DNA of 42,476 nt from Clostridia bacterium (lineage in GTDB: Bacteria; Bacillota; Clostridia; Oscillospirales; CAG-272): the NCBI GenBank assembly GCA_017407225.1, contig JAFQWY010000102.1, positions 1-42,476 of the forward strand, given 5' to 3'. The translations under genes were made by a program, and so were the position numbers. This document shows positions 15,451-24,614 of this stretch, piece by piece (within the stretch, counting starts at the first letter, position 1; each line of letters opens with the position of its first letter). The notes under the pieces are model-generated. The model had not been told where the DNA came from, did not search any database, and saw only the letters and a list, made by a program, of their open reading frames with translations.

Positions 15451-17619
15451 ATGAAAAAACCGACTGCACTGCTGCTCTCCCTCCTGATGCTGGTGTCCTG
15501 CACGCCGGGAGCCCATCCGGATGAACAGACGGATACCGACGATGACGGATACCGGTACAACATGGATCATGTCACCATGGAAATCCCCGTCGGGAATATC
15601 AACACCACCCTTGAGGAAATCGCATCCTTCGGCACCTATGCCGGGGACGGTTCCACATCGTATACTGCACCCATGACCGCCATGACGGAGGAAAAGCTTT
15701 ACGTCCTGTACTATTTCCCCGATGAAGTGGCCGCCGCCGGGCGTGATGCTGTCCGGGCCTACGAAGGACGGATCAATACCATACAGATCTATCCCATAAC
15801 GGACCTGACGGCAGAGCCTGAGGAAATCACCCTTGCTTTCCCGGAAGGAACCGGCATGGCATGGAGTATGTCCGTGGAGGAAGCAACGGGTGAAATTGCC
15901 ATTCTTGCCCAGGTCGACACTGCCATCCAGCTTCAGCGGTATGCCTCGGACGGAAGCTTTCTCTCTGCGGAATCCTACAATATCGGGGAATACGGTGACT
16001 TTACCACATGGATCCGTCTGGTCAGAGGGGATGTCTATTTCACAACCTATCAGGCGGAGGACAGCGCAGGACAGTATATCTATCACGACCTGTGGATCTG
16101 GCGTCAGGGAGAAGAGAAAGCGGAGCAGATCGGGGAGTATCTTGCCGGCTACTTCGCCACCTCTTCCTCCGTGTACACCGTTGAGATGTATACCGAAGAC
16201 GGCACTTACTCCTCTGATGAGATTCTGAAAATATACAACCCCAACTCCGACAAAAAGATCACCCAGAAGAAATTCTCCCACGAAGCCCTCAACTGGTTCA
16301 ATGCCTCCGCTTACGACACAGAAGCCGACCGGATCTGGCAGGGTGCCTCCGACCAGCTGTATACCTGTACGCTGGAGCCCTACACACTGACCCGGGTAGC
16401 CGACGGTATGGGAGCTTTTCTGGAAGTCCGCGATGCCCGGTACGGCATTCTGACCGTTGTCAGCGATTACCAGAAAGTGATCCTTTACCGGATTCCGGAA
16501 ACGCCGAAGGATATCACGGACGGGCTGACCGAGCTGAATTTCTGCCGTTATGAGGATGTGACCTCTGCAAAAGCCAGCGATACTCTGGAGTCCGCCTCCG
16601 ATCCCTTCAAAATCCTGCTGGCAAACGGGTACAACATGAAGGCGGCCACCGCCTATGCCTCGGATGACACGGAGGAATACACCTTCACCATGGCGAAAAA
16701 ACTCATGGCAGGTGACACAGACTTCGATCTCTTCTATGTGACCACGGAAATGTCCTCCCTGTTCAAGGAGGGGTATTTCGAGGATCTGTCGGAATACTCC
16801 ATCCTCGATGAAGCTTATGATCTGCTCCTGCCGGGAGTCCGGGAAATCTGCTCCATCGGCGGCACGGAGGTATTCGTCCCGGCCTATCTCAGCACCGCGC
16901 TCCTCGCCGCCGACAGCACCTTATCCCCGGAAGAATTTGTCATGCCCAAAACATTCGGAGAGCTGATGAATCTCCGCACGCATCCCCGCACCGAGGGAAC
17001 ATATTTCTTAACCGGAGCAGTGCTGCACAACATGATGTACCCGTGGTTTGAGCAAACAGTCTCCAACTTCATGGCATCACGCGACTTTGACGATGTCCTG
17101 TACGACGATCTCGTCACCCTGTACCGCGTGGGTACGGAACTTGCGGAGGATCCCAACATCCTGATTCAATACGAAGCGTCGCGGAAGCCGTCCCTGTTTA
17201 TCCCCAACCTTGCCGGAATGATCGAGAATTTCGGAAAGGACAGAACCGTCCTTCCGCTCGTTCCAGTCCGTGAGGATTACCGAGGAAGTGTCAGCGGTGA
17301 ATTCTGGGCAGTCAATCCCAACTCCCCCAACAAGGAAGCCGCCGTGATCTGGCTGACCGCGTACCTGCGGATGTGCTATAAATCCGCCAATACCACTGAC
17401 GCTCCCTCCTACTTCAATATCGCGGATGCGGAAGAAAAAACGGATCCCGCCACCCTCGCCCTCCGTGAAATCCTGGACGACTGTGTCCGCAGCTATGAAT
17501 TCCCCGGCTTCCGGATGTACCTGTACTACAAGTACCGGGATATCGCAAAGGGAAAACTCACTCCCGAACAGGCCGCACAGGAAACATTCAACTACGTAAA
17601 AATGGCCCGGGACGAATAA
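15451..17619 (+). CDS. Propeller/SBP-like lipoprotein (array gene 3, close paralogue of gene 5)
   Basis: 722 residues from ATG 15451. A GTG six bases upstream is in frame but lies inside the GGAGG RBS (15441-15445), so the ATG is preferred. Lipobox LVSC with C17. A conserved N-terminal block PMTAMTEEKLYVLYYFPDEV (~70-90) recurs in gene 5 with a 64-bp identical DNA tract. The solute-binding-like half carries TMAKKLMAGDTDFDLFYVTT (GDTDFD 421-426), LLPGVREICSIGGTEVFVP and VNPNSPNKEAAVIWL (from V621). It ends YVKMARDE. It follows gene 2 by 14 nt. Gene 5 is its closest relative in the window, although gene 4 separates them, so the duplication was not a simple neighbouring one or was followed by rearrangement. 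Confidence 0.85.
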   Translation: MKKPTALLLSLLMLVSCTPGAHPDEQTDTDDDGYRYNMDHVTMEIPVGNINTTLEEIASFGTYAGDGSTSYTAPMTAMTEEKLYVLYYFPDEVAAAGRDAVRAYEGRINTIQIYPITDLTAEPEEITLAFPEGTGMAWSMSVEEATGEIAILAQVDTAIQLQRYASDGSFLSAESYNIGEYGDFTTWIRLVRGDVYFTTYQAEDSAGQYIYHDLWIWRQGEEKAEQIGEYLAGYFATSSSVYTVEMYTEDGTYSSDEILKIYNPNSDKKITQKKFSHEALNWFNASAYDTEADRIWQGASDQLYTCTLEPYTLTRVADGMGAFLEVRDARYGILTVVSDYQKVILYRIPETPKDITDGLTELNFCRYEDVTSAKASDTLESASDPFKILLANGYNMKAATAYASDDTEEYTFTMAKKLMAGDTDFDLFYVTTEMSSLFKEGYFEDLSEYSILDEAYDLLLPGVREICSIGGTEVFVPAYLSTALLAADSTLSPEEFVMPKTFGELMNLRTHPRTEGTYFLTGAVLHNMMYPWFEQTVSNFMASRDFDDVLYDDLVTLYRVGTELAEDPNILIQYEASRKPSLFIPNLAGMIENFGKDRTVLPLVPVREDYRGSVSGEFWAVNPNSPNKEAAVIWLTAYLRMCYKSANTTDAPSYFNIADAEEKTDPATLALREILDDCVRSYEFPGFRMYLYYKYRDIAKGKLTPEQAAQETFNYVKMARDE

Positions 17620-17633
17620 AAAAAGGAGTACCT

Positions 17634-19868
17634 ATGAAAAAACTGACCGCCATACTGCTTGCCGCCCTTCTCCTCATGGGATGCAGCACCGGGGATTCCG
17701 GGACACGGCTTCCTCCCTATGAAGCTGTCACCGAAAACACCCTCAGCGAATCCTATACCTATGATCTGTCCCACCTGGTTCTGGAACCCCAGTCCGCGCA
17801 GATGACATCCTCCATGAAGCTCTGCAAAGAGCTGGCGGATCATTACCCGTACGATTATTTATATACGGAGACCGCTCCCCTGGTACGGTTTCTGGACGGA
17901 AAAACCATCGTCCTGCGCCGGTATCCTGAGGAAGTCATGGCACAGGGAACGGAAGCTTTATGGGAATTCGAGCACGATCCTCTCAATGCGTATCTGCTCA
18001 ACCGGATCGAGGTTTACACCGATCATGACTACACCGCCGAGCCGGAGGTGATCGCGCTGACAGGACACGATGAGGCTTTTACCGCCGACAGCTTTGAGTA
18101 TCTCCCGGACAGGGATGTATTCATCACCGTCACCTACAGAACCCATGTGTCCGATCCCCGTCTGCTCACGCTTCACACCTTTGACGGAGACGGAAATTTC
18201 CTGTCCGAGGAAGATATCTATCCCCCGTCCTTTGAGGATAATCCTCTGACAGAATTCCGTCTTCTGAACGGGGATCTGTACTTTGATTCGGAGGACTTTG
18301 ACCTCTACCGATACCGCACGGACACCGGTGAGGAAACCCTCATCGACACCGCCGTTCTGGGGATGTCCGTACAGGACGGAAAACTGCTCTTCATGAAGCA
18401 GGATTTCGCCGAAGATTATACCCTCGAATACCGCGCCATGGAATATGATCCCGTCACCGGGGACTCCCGTATGCTCATGCTGCTGGGAGGGGATATTGCC
18501 GGTCAGCACATTAAGCGGGACACCGGCTTCCACATGGCGTATGATTACGAAAACAGCATCCTGTACTACGGTGTGGATACGCTCCCCGCCACCGCCGCAC
18601 ACGGAATCCGCACTTACCGGGAAGGGGACGAAAACTACACGCAGGTTCTCATCCGCTCGGATCCCAGCCCTGTGTGGATCGAGGATCTGCAGATTCACGA
18701 CGGACACCTCACCGTCACCTTCGGGCGGAACCACACGCTGATCTACAAACTTTCCGATACCCCAGCCCCGGCGGATGAGGGCAAGGAGCCGCTGAACCTG
18801 TGTCTTTACGGTGTGGACTCCGCCCGCGGCTACCGCTCCGATGCCTTCAGTCTCATGGAAGCCGCGGGATATCCCGCCAAGCCCATGGGCACCTATCTCT
18901 CCTCCGATGAAGACGAATATGCCTTCACCATGGCGAAAAAGCTCATGGCCGGGGACAACGATTTCGACATCTTCATGGTGAACACTTCCATGTGGGAAAT
19001 CATGAAAGAGGGCTTCTATGAGGATCTGTCCGGGTATTCCGTCCTCGACCGCATGTACGGGGAAATGTACCCCGGAATCAAGCGGATCTGCACCATCGGC
19101 GATACCCCCGCGCTCTGGCCCGTAATTCTGTATACCAATGTGATGTACACCGACAACTCTCTTGCAGACACCGGTGCGCCGTCCGTTTTCGGGGATCTGC
19201 CCGGACTGCGGGATACCGTTCTTCCCTCCCTCACCGGGGACGGCACCTGCTTCATGGCGGATTACAGCATCCGGAATCTGGTTCTGCCCTGGTTCAGGCA
19301 GTTCGCCGCCAACTACATGGGACGGGACATGGGCAGCCGTCAGGCAGAGGAGGATCTGCTCTCCCTCTACCGCACCGCCGCCGCACTCATGGATGGGGAC
19401 GGCATCGTGACCGGAGAGGACTACGCCTCCGCAAAACCCTGGATCAAACACCGGAAAATTCCCCTGCAGAAGGCAAACGGCGTCAGGGAAAACCAGACCG
19501 TCTCCGTACTTCCCCCCGCCATGGAGGGATATGCCCAGGTTATCGAAGGCACCTTCTTCGCCATCAATCCCAACTCGCCGAGGAAGGAAACTGCCGCCGT
19601 ATTCCTCGCCTGCATCGCGGAGCTGAACCGTCTGCAGACCGCGGATCTGTTCGATATCCGGTTTGATGACACCGTATACGCCGACGGAAGCGAAGAATCC
19701 GCCGCTGTTCAGGCCGCTCAGCTGGCATCGGGAATCCGGTATCAGGAACCTGCCGATCTTCTCTCCATGCTGACGGAACACATGGAAGCCATTCAGTCGG
19801 GCACGCTCACTGCCGAGGACGCCGCAGAAGAGATGCTCCGGTATCTGAAAATGCTGAAAAACGAATAA
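17634..19868 (+). CDS. Propeller/SBP-like lipoprotein (array gene 4)
   Basis: 744 residues, ATG with AAAAGGAG RBS, 14 nt after gene 3. Lipobox LMGC, C17. The N-terminal half resembles genes 7-10 rather than gene 3 (VLRRYPEEV near 85-93, IEVYTDHDYTAEPEVIALTG near 123-142, FEYLPDRDVFITV). The solute-binding-like half has AFTMAKKLMAGDNDFDIFMV (GDNDFD 440-445), MYPGIKRICTIGDTPALWP and FFAINPNSPRKETAAVFL; it ends LKMLKNE. It appears to be the last gene of the first transcription unit: a hairpin (19873-19906) and a new promoter follow at once. Function is inferred as surface ligand binding only. Confidence 0.85.
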   Translation: MKKLTAILLAALLLMGCSTGDSGTRLPPYEAVTENTLSESYTYDLSHLVLEPQSAQMTSSMKLCKELADHYPYDYLYTETAPLVRFLDGKTIVLRRYPEEVMAQGTEALWEFEHDPLNAYLLNRIEVYTDHDYTAEPEVIALTGHDEAFTADSFEYLPDRDVFITVTYRTHVSDPRLLTLHTFDGDGNFLSEEDIYPPSFEDNPLTEFRLLNGDLYFDSEDFDLYRYRTDTGEETLIDTAVLGMSVQDGKLLFMKQDFAEDYTLEYRAMEYDPVTGDSRMLMLLGGDIAGQHIKRDTGFHMAYDYENSILYYGVDTLPATAAHGIRTYREGDENYTQVLIRSDPSPVWIEDLQIHDGHLTVTFGRNHTLIYKLSDTPAPADEGKEPLNLCLYGVDSARGYRSDAFSLMEAAGYPAKPMGTYLSSDEDEYAFTMAKKLMAGDNDFDIFMVNTSMWEIMKEGFYEDLSGYSVLDRMYGEMYPGIKRICTIGDTPALWPVILYTNVMYTDNSLADTGAPSVFGDLPGLRDTVLPSLTGDGTCFMADYSIRNLVLPWFRQFAANYMGRDMGSRQAEEDLLSLYRTAAALMDGDGIVTGEDYASAKPWIKHRKIPLQKANGVRENQTVSVLPPAMEGYAQVIEGTFFAINPNSPRKETAAVFLACIAELNRLQTADLFDIRFDDTVYADGSEESAAVQAAQLASGIRYQEPADLLSMLTEHMEAIQSGTLTAEDAAEEMLRYLKMLKNE

Positions 19869-19872
19869 TTCG

Positions 19873-19906
19873 CAGGGGGATATCTGTATTTGCAGAAATC
19901 CCCCTG
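19873..19906 (+). promoter_or_regulatory. Hairpin directly upstream of the gene-5 promoter (cassette copy 1)
   Basis: CAGGGGGAT (19873-19881) pairs perfectly with ATCCCCCTG (19898-19906), with an inner TCTG/CAGA stem and a 6-nt loop. It abuts the -35 box at 19907. There is no clean T-run after it, so it could be a weak terminator for gene 4, an operator, or both. It is homologous to 24538-24578. Confidence 0.65.
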
Positions 19907-19935
19907 TTGACAATATCTGCTTTTTGTGATATATT
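19907..19935 (+). promoter_or_regulatory. Sigma-A promoter of array genes 5-6
   Basis: TTGACA (19907-19912), 17-nt spacer with ATATCTGC and ending TTTGTGA, -10 TATATT (19930-19935) with extended TGA. It lies 42 nt before the ATG at 19978. The spacer matches the promoter at 24586 closely. Confidence 0.85.
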
Positions 19936-19977
19936 ATATACAAACGCATACAGCCCCCCCGTACACAGGAGGTGTCT

Positions 19978-22149
19978 ATGAAAAAACTGACCGCAACTCT
20001 GCTTGCCCTACTGATGCTGGTGTCCTGCACCCCGGGCTCCCATCCGGATGAACAGGCGAACCCCGACGATGACGGATACCGGTACGATCTGGATCATATT
20101 TCACTGGAAGTGCCCTCCGGAAGCATCAGCACAACCCTTGAAGAAATCGCATCCTTCGGTACCTATACCGGGGATGGCTCCCTGATGGTAACCGCACCCA
20201 TGACCGCCATGACGGAGGAAAAGCTTTACGTCCTGTACTATTTCCCCGATGAAGTGGTGGCCGCCGGTCGGGATGCCATTCGTGCCCACAAAGGTCTGAT
20301 TACCACCATGCTGGTTTATCCCACAAACGACCTGTCCGCAGAACCGGAGGAAATCCCACTTCAGTTCCCCGAAAACGCAGCCTCCCGCTGGGATATGTCC
20401 GTGGATGACGGCACCGGGATCATCTCGATTCTGGGATACGCCGACGGAATCATGCAGCTTCAGCGGTACGCCCCCGACGGAAGCCTTCTCTCCATGACTC
20501 CCTATGATGTAGGCGAAATCGGATCCTTCACCACGTGGATCCGCCTGGTGGGAAATGACGTGTATTTTTCCACTTATCCGGAAGACAACGGTGTCGGCAG
20601 CCATCTTCATCACACGCTGTGGATCTGGCGGGAAGGAGAAGCGGAGCCTGAGCTGATCGGAGAACGCCTGTCCGGGTATTTCATCATGGACGGAAGCGTC
20701 TGCCTCGTTGACGGGTACAACGAAGACGGCACCTACAACGGCGAAGAAATCCTGCGCCTGTACGATCCGGATACCGGCACGAAAACCACCATTCATCAGT
20801 TCATCCACAAAACATGGGACAACTTCAATACCTCCGCCTATGATCCCGAAACCGGACGGATCTGGCAGGGTGCCTCCGATATGCTGCACACCTGCACACT
20901 GGAGCCGTACAGCCTGACCCATGTAAGCGACGGGATGGGAACCTTTCTGGAAGTCCGCGATGTCTCCCACGGTATCCTCACCGTTGTCAGCGATTGTCAG
21001 AAAGTGACCCTGTACAAAGTTCCCGATGTCCCGAAAGAGCTCTCGGAAGGGCGTAAATCCCTGAACTTCTGCCGTTTCTCCAATCCGGCCGAGTCCGTAA
21101 ACAACGACCGCACGGACTCCATGCTGGATCCCTTCAAGATTCTGCTGACAAACGGGTACAACATGAAGGCCTCCACCGCCTATGCCTCCGATGACACGGA
21201 AGAATACACCTTCACCATGGCGAAGAAGCTCATGGCGGGGGATACAGATTTCGATCTCTTCTATGTGACCACGGAAATGTCCTCCCTGTTCAAGGAGGGG
21301 TATTTCGAGAATCTGTCGGAATATTCCATCCTTGATAATGCTTACGATCTGCTTCTGCCGGGAGTCCGGGAAATCTGCTCTGTGGGCGGCACGGAGGTAC
21401 TCGTCCCAGCCTATCTCAGCACCACGCTCCTCGCTGCCGACACCACCTTATCCCCGGAAGAATTTGTCATGCCCAAAACATTCGGGGAACTGATGAATCA
21501 GCGCACAAATCCCCGCACCGAGGGAGCGTATTTCATGACCGCCGCAGTTCATCACAACCTCATGTATCCCTGGTTCGAGCAGACAATCTCCAACTTCATG
21601 GCATCCGATGAATTTGACGATACTCTGTACGAGGATTTTCTCACCCTGTACCGCACCGGTGCGGAGCTGGCGGAGGATCCCGACATTCTCATTCACTACG
21701 AAGCTTCCCGGAAGCCGTCCCTGCTGATCTCCAACGCCCTCGCGGGAATGGTCGAAAATTTCGGAGAAGGCAGAACCGTTTTTCCTCTGCCTCCCGTCCG
21801 GGTGGAACACAAAAAGAGTGTCAGCGGCGAATTCTGGGCCATCAATCCCAACTCTCCCAACAAGGAAGCCGCCGCGATCTGGCTGACCGCGTACCTGCGG
21901 ATGCAGTATAAAAGCGCCGTCACCGTTGACGCACCTTCTTTCTTCCAAATCGCTGACGCCGGGGAAAAAGCGGATCCCGCCACCCTCGCCCTCCGTGAAA
22001 TCCTCGACGACTGTGTCCGCAGCTATGAATTCCCCGGCTTCCGGATGTACCTGTATTACAAATATCAGGATATCGCAAAAGGGAAACTCACCCCCGAACA
22101 GGCCGCACAGGAAACTTACAGCTATGTGAAAATGGCACGGGACGAATAG
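19978..22149 (+). CDS. Propeller/SBP-like lipoprotein (array gene 5, close paralogue of gene 3)
   Basis: 723 residues from ATG 19978; the in-frame GTG six bases earlier falls within the AGGAGGTG RBS and is not used. Lipobox LVSC, C17, followed by TPGSHPDEQ as in gene 3 (TPGAHPDEQ). It is close to gene 3 over its whole length, with GDTDFD at the same residues (421-426), AINPNSPNKEAAAIWL, and a nearly identical last ~60 residues ending YVKMARDE. Differences concentrate in the middle of the blade-like part, which could change ligand choice. It is the first gene of its unit, under the 19907 promoter. Confidence 0.85.
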   Translation: MKKLTATLLALLMLVSCTPGSHPDEQANPDDDGYRYDLDHISLEVPSGSISTTLEEIASFGTYTGDGSLMVTAPMTAMTEEKLYVLYYFPDEVVAAGRDAIRAHKGLITTMLVYPTNDLSAEPEEIPLQFPENAASRWDMSVDDGTGIISILGYADGIMQLQRYAPDGSLLSMTPYDVGEIGSFTTWIRLVGNDVYFSTYPEDNGVGSHLHHTLWIWREGEAEPELIGERLSGYFIMDGSVCLVDGYNEDGTYNGEEILRLYDPDTGTKTTIHQFIHKTWDNFNTSAYDPETGRIWQGASDMLHTCTLEPYSLTHVSDGMGTFLEVRDVSHGILTVVSDCQKVTLYKVPDVPKELSEGRKSLNFCRFSNPAESVNNDRTDSMLDPFKILLTNGYNMKASTAYASDDTEEYTFTMAKKLMAGDTDFDLFYVTTEMSSLFKEGYFENLSEYSILDNAYDLLLPGVREICSVGGTEVLVPAYLSTTLLAADTTLSPEEFVMPKTFGELMNQRTNPRTEGAYFMTAAVHHNLMYPWFEQTISNFMASDEFDDTLYEDFLTLYRTGAELAEDPDILIHYEASRKPSLLISNALAGMVENFGEGRTVFPLPPVRVEHKKSVSGEFWAINPNSPNKEAAAIWLTAYLRMQYKSAVTVDAPSFFQIADAGEKADPATLALREILDDCVRSYEFPGFRMYLYYKYQDIAKGKLTPEQAAQETYSYVKMARDE

Positions 22150-22220
22150 TGACCGGGATTCCGTGCAGCTTTGATGACGCAAAAAATTATACCGTTCAAT
22201 CACGATACAGGAGGTACTTC

Positions 22221-24317
22221 ATGAAAAAACTGCTTTCGCTGTCCCTTTCCGCGCTGATTCTCGCCGGATCCCTAACCGCCTGCACCGCAGTTCCGGAAGA
22301 AGAAGGCTGTCTTTACGACTTCCCTCTGCCCGATCTGTACGCCGGATACGGAAATGTGGAGTCCGCTCTGCCCCTGTATCTGGAGGCCGAGCCCTTCCAC
22401 GACACCCGCGGATATGACGAAAACGGGGAGCTCATCTGCGACGGATACGTCACCGCCCCTGCCCTCTGGATGGACGGTGACACGATTTATTCCATTGCAC
22501 TCTATCAGGCTGAAGTCATCGACGGCGGATACGAAGCTCTCCTGACCACCGATGAATACGGCACCCTCCATGATCTGGAAATCCGCCGGGGAGATACCGT
22601 TGAAACCATCCGTCTCACCGGTCTGGAAGGACGGAAAATCCGCTTTTATCAGGGCAGAACCGAACCGGACGGCTCCTTCACCGTCCTCGCTGAGGATCTC
22701 ACCGACTTCATTGTCAGTCAGACTTCCTATCCCTATGTCATGCGGTTTGACAAAGACGGTGCACTCAGAGAAGAGCTGCCCATCCTGCCCACCGGTGTTT
22801 TCCTCGAGCCCAGATACGTCCAGATGTGCGGAAATCTCATAGCTGTGCGGAACGAAAATGTACAGAACTACGACCGGGACCGCTACGGACATGTCATATC
22901 GACGCTGACCGTGTACAATCCCGATACCGGGGAGCTGAAAACCCTCTCCGAGACCACTGCATCCTTCTGCTGTACCGATGATTCTGTATACTGGATGGAA
23001 ACCGAGCAGGAGATGGATATCCAGCGCATGGAGTTTGAAATCCACCGCTGGCTGTACCGCTGGGATCCGGTCACGGACACCGCCGAAAAGATCGACGAGG
23101 TGTTCAGCGACAACCGGTTCTATCATATCCGCTATGATCCCGACCGGAATCTGCTGTTCTATGACGATTTTTACGAAATGTCCGTCTACGATCTCACCAC
23201 CGATGAGGAGTACAAAATCATGGAATCCACCGTCGCCATCGAGCCGGTTTCCGTCCGCGGTGACAGACTCATCGTGGATGTCTTCTCCTCTGGCATCCTT
23301 ATTTACGATATTCCCGGCACCATCCTCCCTCTGGCCGAGAGCCGCACACCCGTCCGCTTCTGCATGAACACCGCAAATCCACCTGCCGCCCCCATGGATC
23401 ACGTCATGAAGGTTCTCCGCGCCAACGGTTATTCCGTGAAAGGCGAGGTCGCATATGCCGCCGAAGACAGCGGGGAATACGCCTTCACCATGGCGAAGAA
23501 GCTCCTTGCCGGGGATACGGATTTCGATATCTTCTATGTCTCCACCGAAATGTCACAGCTTCTGAAAAAAGAATACTACGCCGATCTGTCGCAGTACGCC
23601 GCGCTGGATCAGCTGTACGATGATTTTCCGCCCGGACTGCGTGATCTGCTGTCCCTCGACAGAATGCCCGCACTTGTCATAAACGATCTGCGGACAGGCA
23701 TCTCGGTCTCCGATGACGGCGTATTCCCGGATTCCATCGACGATCTGCCTGGAACGTCTCTGAAGAGCACGTCCGTGCGGATGGCGCTGATGCCGCTGTT
23801 CGAGCAGTTTGCCGCCAATTACATGGCACGCCGTCTCTCCGAAAAGCAGGCAAAAAGCGATCTGACCGCGCTGTTTGAGACCGCGCAGGACTGCATGGAG
23901 GCCGGAAACGCGACCCAGTCCGGGAAGCTCGCCTTCCGCAATACCGCTATGACGCTGAAGGAATCCCAGACTGCCGCGCCCATGCTCCTGTTGGGTGAGG
24001 ATTACAGTCACGCCTACGCCGGAGGCTTCTGGGCCATCAACCCCAACTCACCGAACCCGGAGCTTGCCGGGCTGACTCTCTGCACCCTGATCCTGTACGA
24101 CAGGGAGCGGAACTCTCTCCCCATCTATGAGGACGAACCGGATGCACGTGGACAGCTGTTCCTGGATCAGCTGGAAAACAGCGTGCTCGGGTATCAGCCC
24201 GCCGACTGGAACGACCGTCTCAGGGATTTCTTCACTGATCTGGAAGAGGGTACCCACACGCCGGAATCCGCTGCCGGGGAAATGCTCCGCTGGCTGAAGA
24301 TGGCGAGGGATGAGTGA
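22221..24317 (+). CDS. Propeller/SBP-like lipoprotein (array gene 6)
   Basis: 698 residues. The frame opens at 22149, but the ATG at 22221 is chosen because CAGGAGGT lies just before it and a typical lipoprotein signal starts there (MKKLLSLSLSALILAGSLTAC, C21; slightly longer than the array norm of 17). The blade-like part is among the most divergent (TIYSIALYQAEVIDGG; DVFSSGILIYDIPGT). The solute-binding-like half keeps AFTMAKKLLAGDTDFDIFYV (GDTDFD 431-436) and FWAINPNSPNPELAGLTL, where NKE has become NPE. It ends LKMARDE. It lies 71 nt after gene 5 with no clear promoter in the gap, and is followed by the 348-nt region with direct repeats. Confidence 0.85.
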   Translation: MKKLLSLSLSALILAGSLTACTAVPEEEGCLYDFPLPDLYAGYGNVESALPLYLEAEPFHDTRGYDENGELICDGYVTAPALWMDGDTIYSIALYQAEVIDGGYEALLTTDEYGTLHDLEIRRGDTVETIRLTGLEGRKIRFYQGRTEPDGSFTVLAEDLTDFIVSQTSYPYVMRFDKDGALREELPILPTGVFLEPRYVQMCGNLIAVRNENVQNYDRDRYGHVISTLTVYNPDTGELKTLSETTASFCCTDDSVYWMETEQEMDIQRMEFEIHRWLYRWDPVTDTAEKIDEVFSDNRFYHIRYDPDRNLLFYDDFYEMSVYDLTTDEEYKIMESTVAIEPVSVRGDRLIVDVFSSGILIYDIPGTILPLAESRTPVRFCMNTANPPAAPMDHVMKVLRANGYSVKGEVAYAAEDSGEYAFTMAKKLLAGDTDFDIFYVSTEMSQLLKKEYYADLSQYAALDQLYDDFPPGLRDLLSLDRMPALVINDLRTGISVSDDGVFPDSIDDLPGTSLKSTSVRMALMPLFEQFAANYMARRLSEKQAKSDLTALFETAQDCMEAGNATQSGKLAFRNTAMTLKESQTAAPMLLLGEDYSHAYAGGFWAINPNSPNPELAGLTLCTLILYDRERNSLPIYEDEPDARGQLFLDQLENSVLGYQPADWNDRLRDFFTDLEEGTHTPESAAGEMLRWLKMARDE

Positions 24318-24319
24318 GT

Positions 24320-24390
24320 CGGGATACTCTGCAGCTGTGCTTCTTAGAATACCACCCGACTCCTGAGAATTTCCCTGCGGCAAATTCTCC
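24320..24390. repeat. 71-bp palindromic intergenic element, copy 1
   Basis: Identical to 24413-24483 at 69 of 71 positions (hand count). The end of the unit forms a stem GAGAATTT (24365-24372)/AAATTCTC (24382-24389) with a 9-nt loop. It looks like a dispersed intergenic repeat of the REP/BIME type; other copies in the genome would be expected but none is seen elsewhere in this window. Confidence 0.75.
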
Positions 24391-24412
24391 CAGGTACTTC
24401 CTGTGTTTGCTC

Positions 24413-24483
24413 CGGGATTCTCTGCAGCTGTGCTTCTTAGAATACCGCCCGACTCCTGAGAATTTCCCTGCGGCAAATTCTCC
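24413..24483. repeat. 71-bp palindromic intergenic element, copy 2
   Basis: Second copy in the same orientation, period 93 bp, 22-bp spacer. It has the same terminal hairpin (24458-24482). The two differences lie outside the stem, at the sixth G/A/T-rich position near the start and in the CCACCC/CCGCCC stretch. Confidence 0.75.
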
Positions 24484-24537
24484 TAAGATGAGATGAAATC
24501 TGACAGCAGACATCCATACCGAAAACCAATAATTCCA

Positions 24538-24578
24538 CAGGGGATATATCTGTACACTTTTGCAGATATATCCCCCTG
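24538..24578 (+). promoter_or_regulatory. Hairpin upstream of the gene-7 promoter (cassette copy 2)
   Basis: CAGGGGATATATCTG (24538-24552) pairs with CAGATATATCCCC(C)TG (24563-24578), one extra C in the right arm. It is homologous in place and sequence to 19873-19906. Its arms contain ATATCTG in both directions, the motif also found in the promoter spacer. Confidence 0.65.
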
Positions 24579-24585
24579 TCTGCTG

Positions 24586-24614
24586 TTGACAATATCTGCA
24601 GTTTGTGATAGAAT
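24586..24614 (+). promoter_or_regulatory. Sigma-A promoter of array genes 7-10/11
   Basis: TTGACA (24586-24591), 17-nt spacer beginning ATATCTGCA and ending TTTGTGA, -10 TAGAAT (24609-24614) with extended TGA. The ATG of gene 7 is 51 nt downstream. Confidence 0.85.

Noticed and set aside
19873..19906. Classical rho-independent terminator after array gene 4
   Set aside because: A stable stem is present but no T-run follows; it is kept as a regulatory hairpin instead.
17958..20030. 690-codon antisense frame opposite array gene 4
   Set aside because: Same reasons; it also crosses the hairpin and promoter at 19873-19935.
24320..24483. CRISPR-like repeat
   Set aside because: Only two long units with a 22-bp spacer and no cas genes; a 71-bp repeat is too long.
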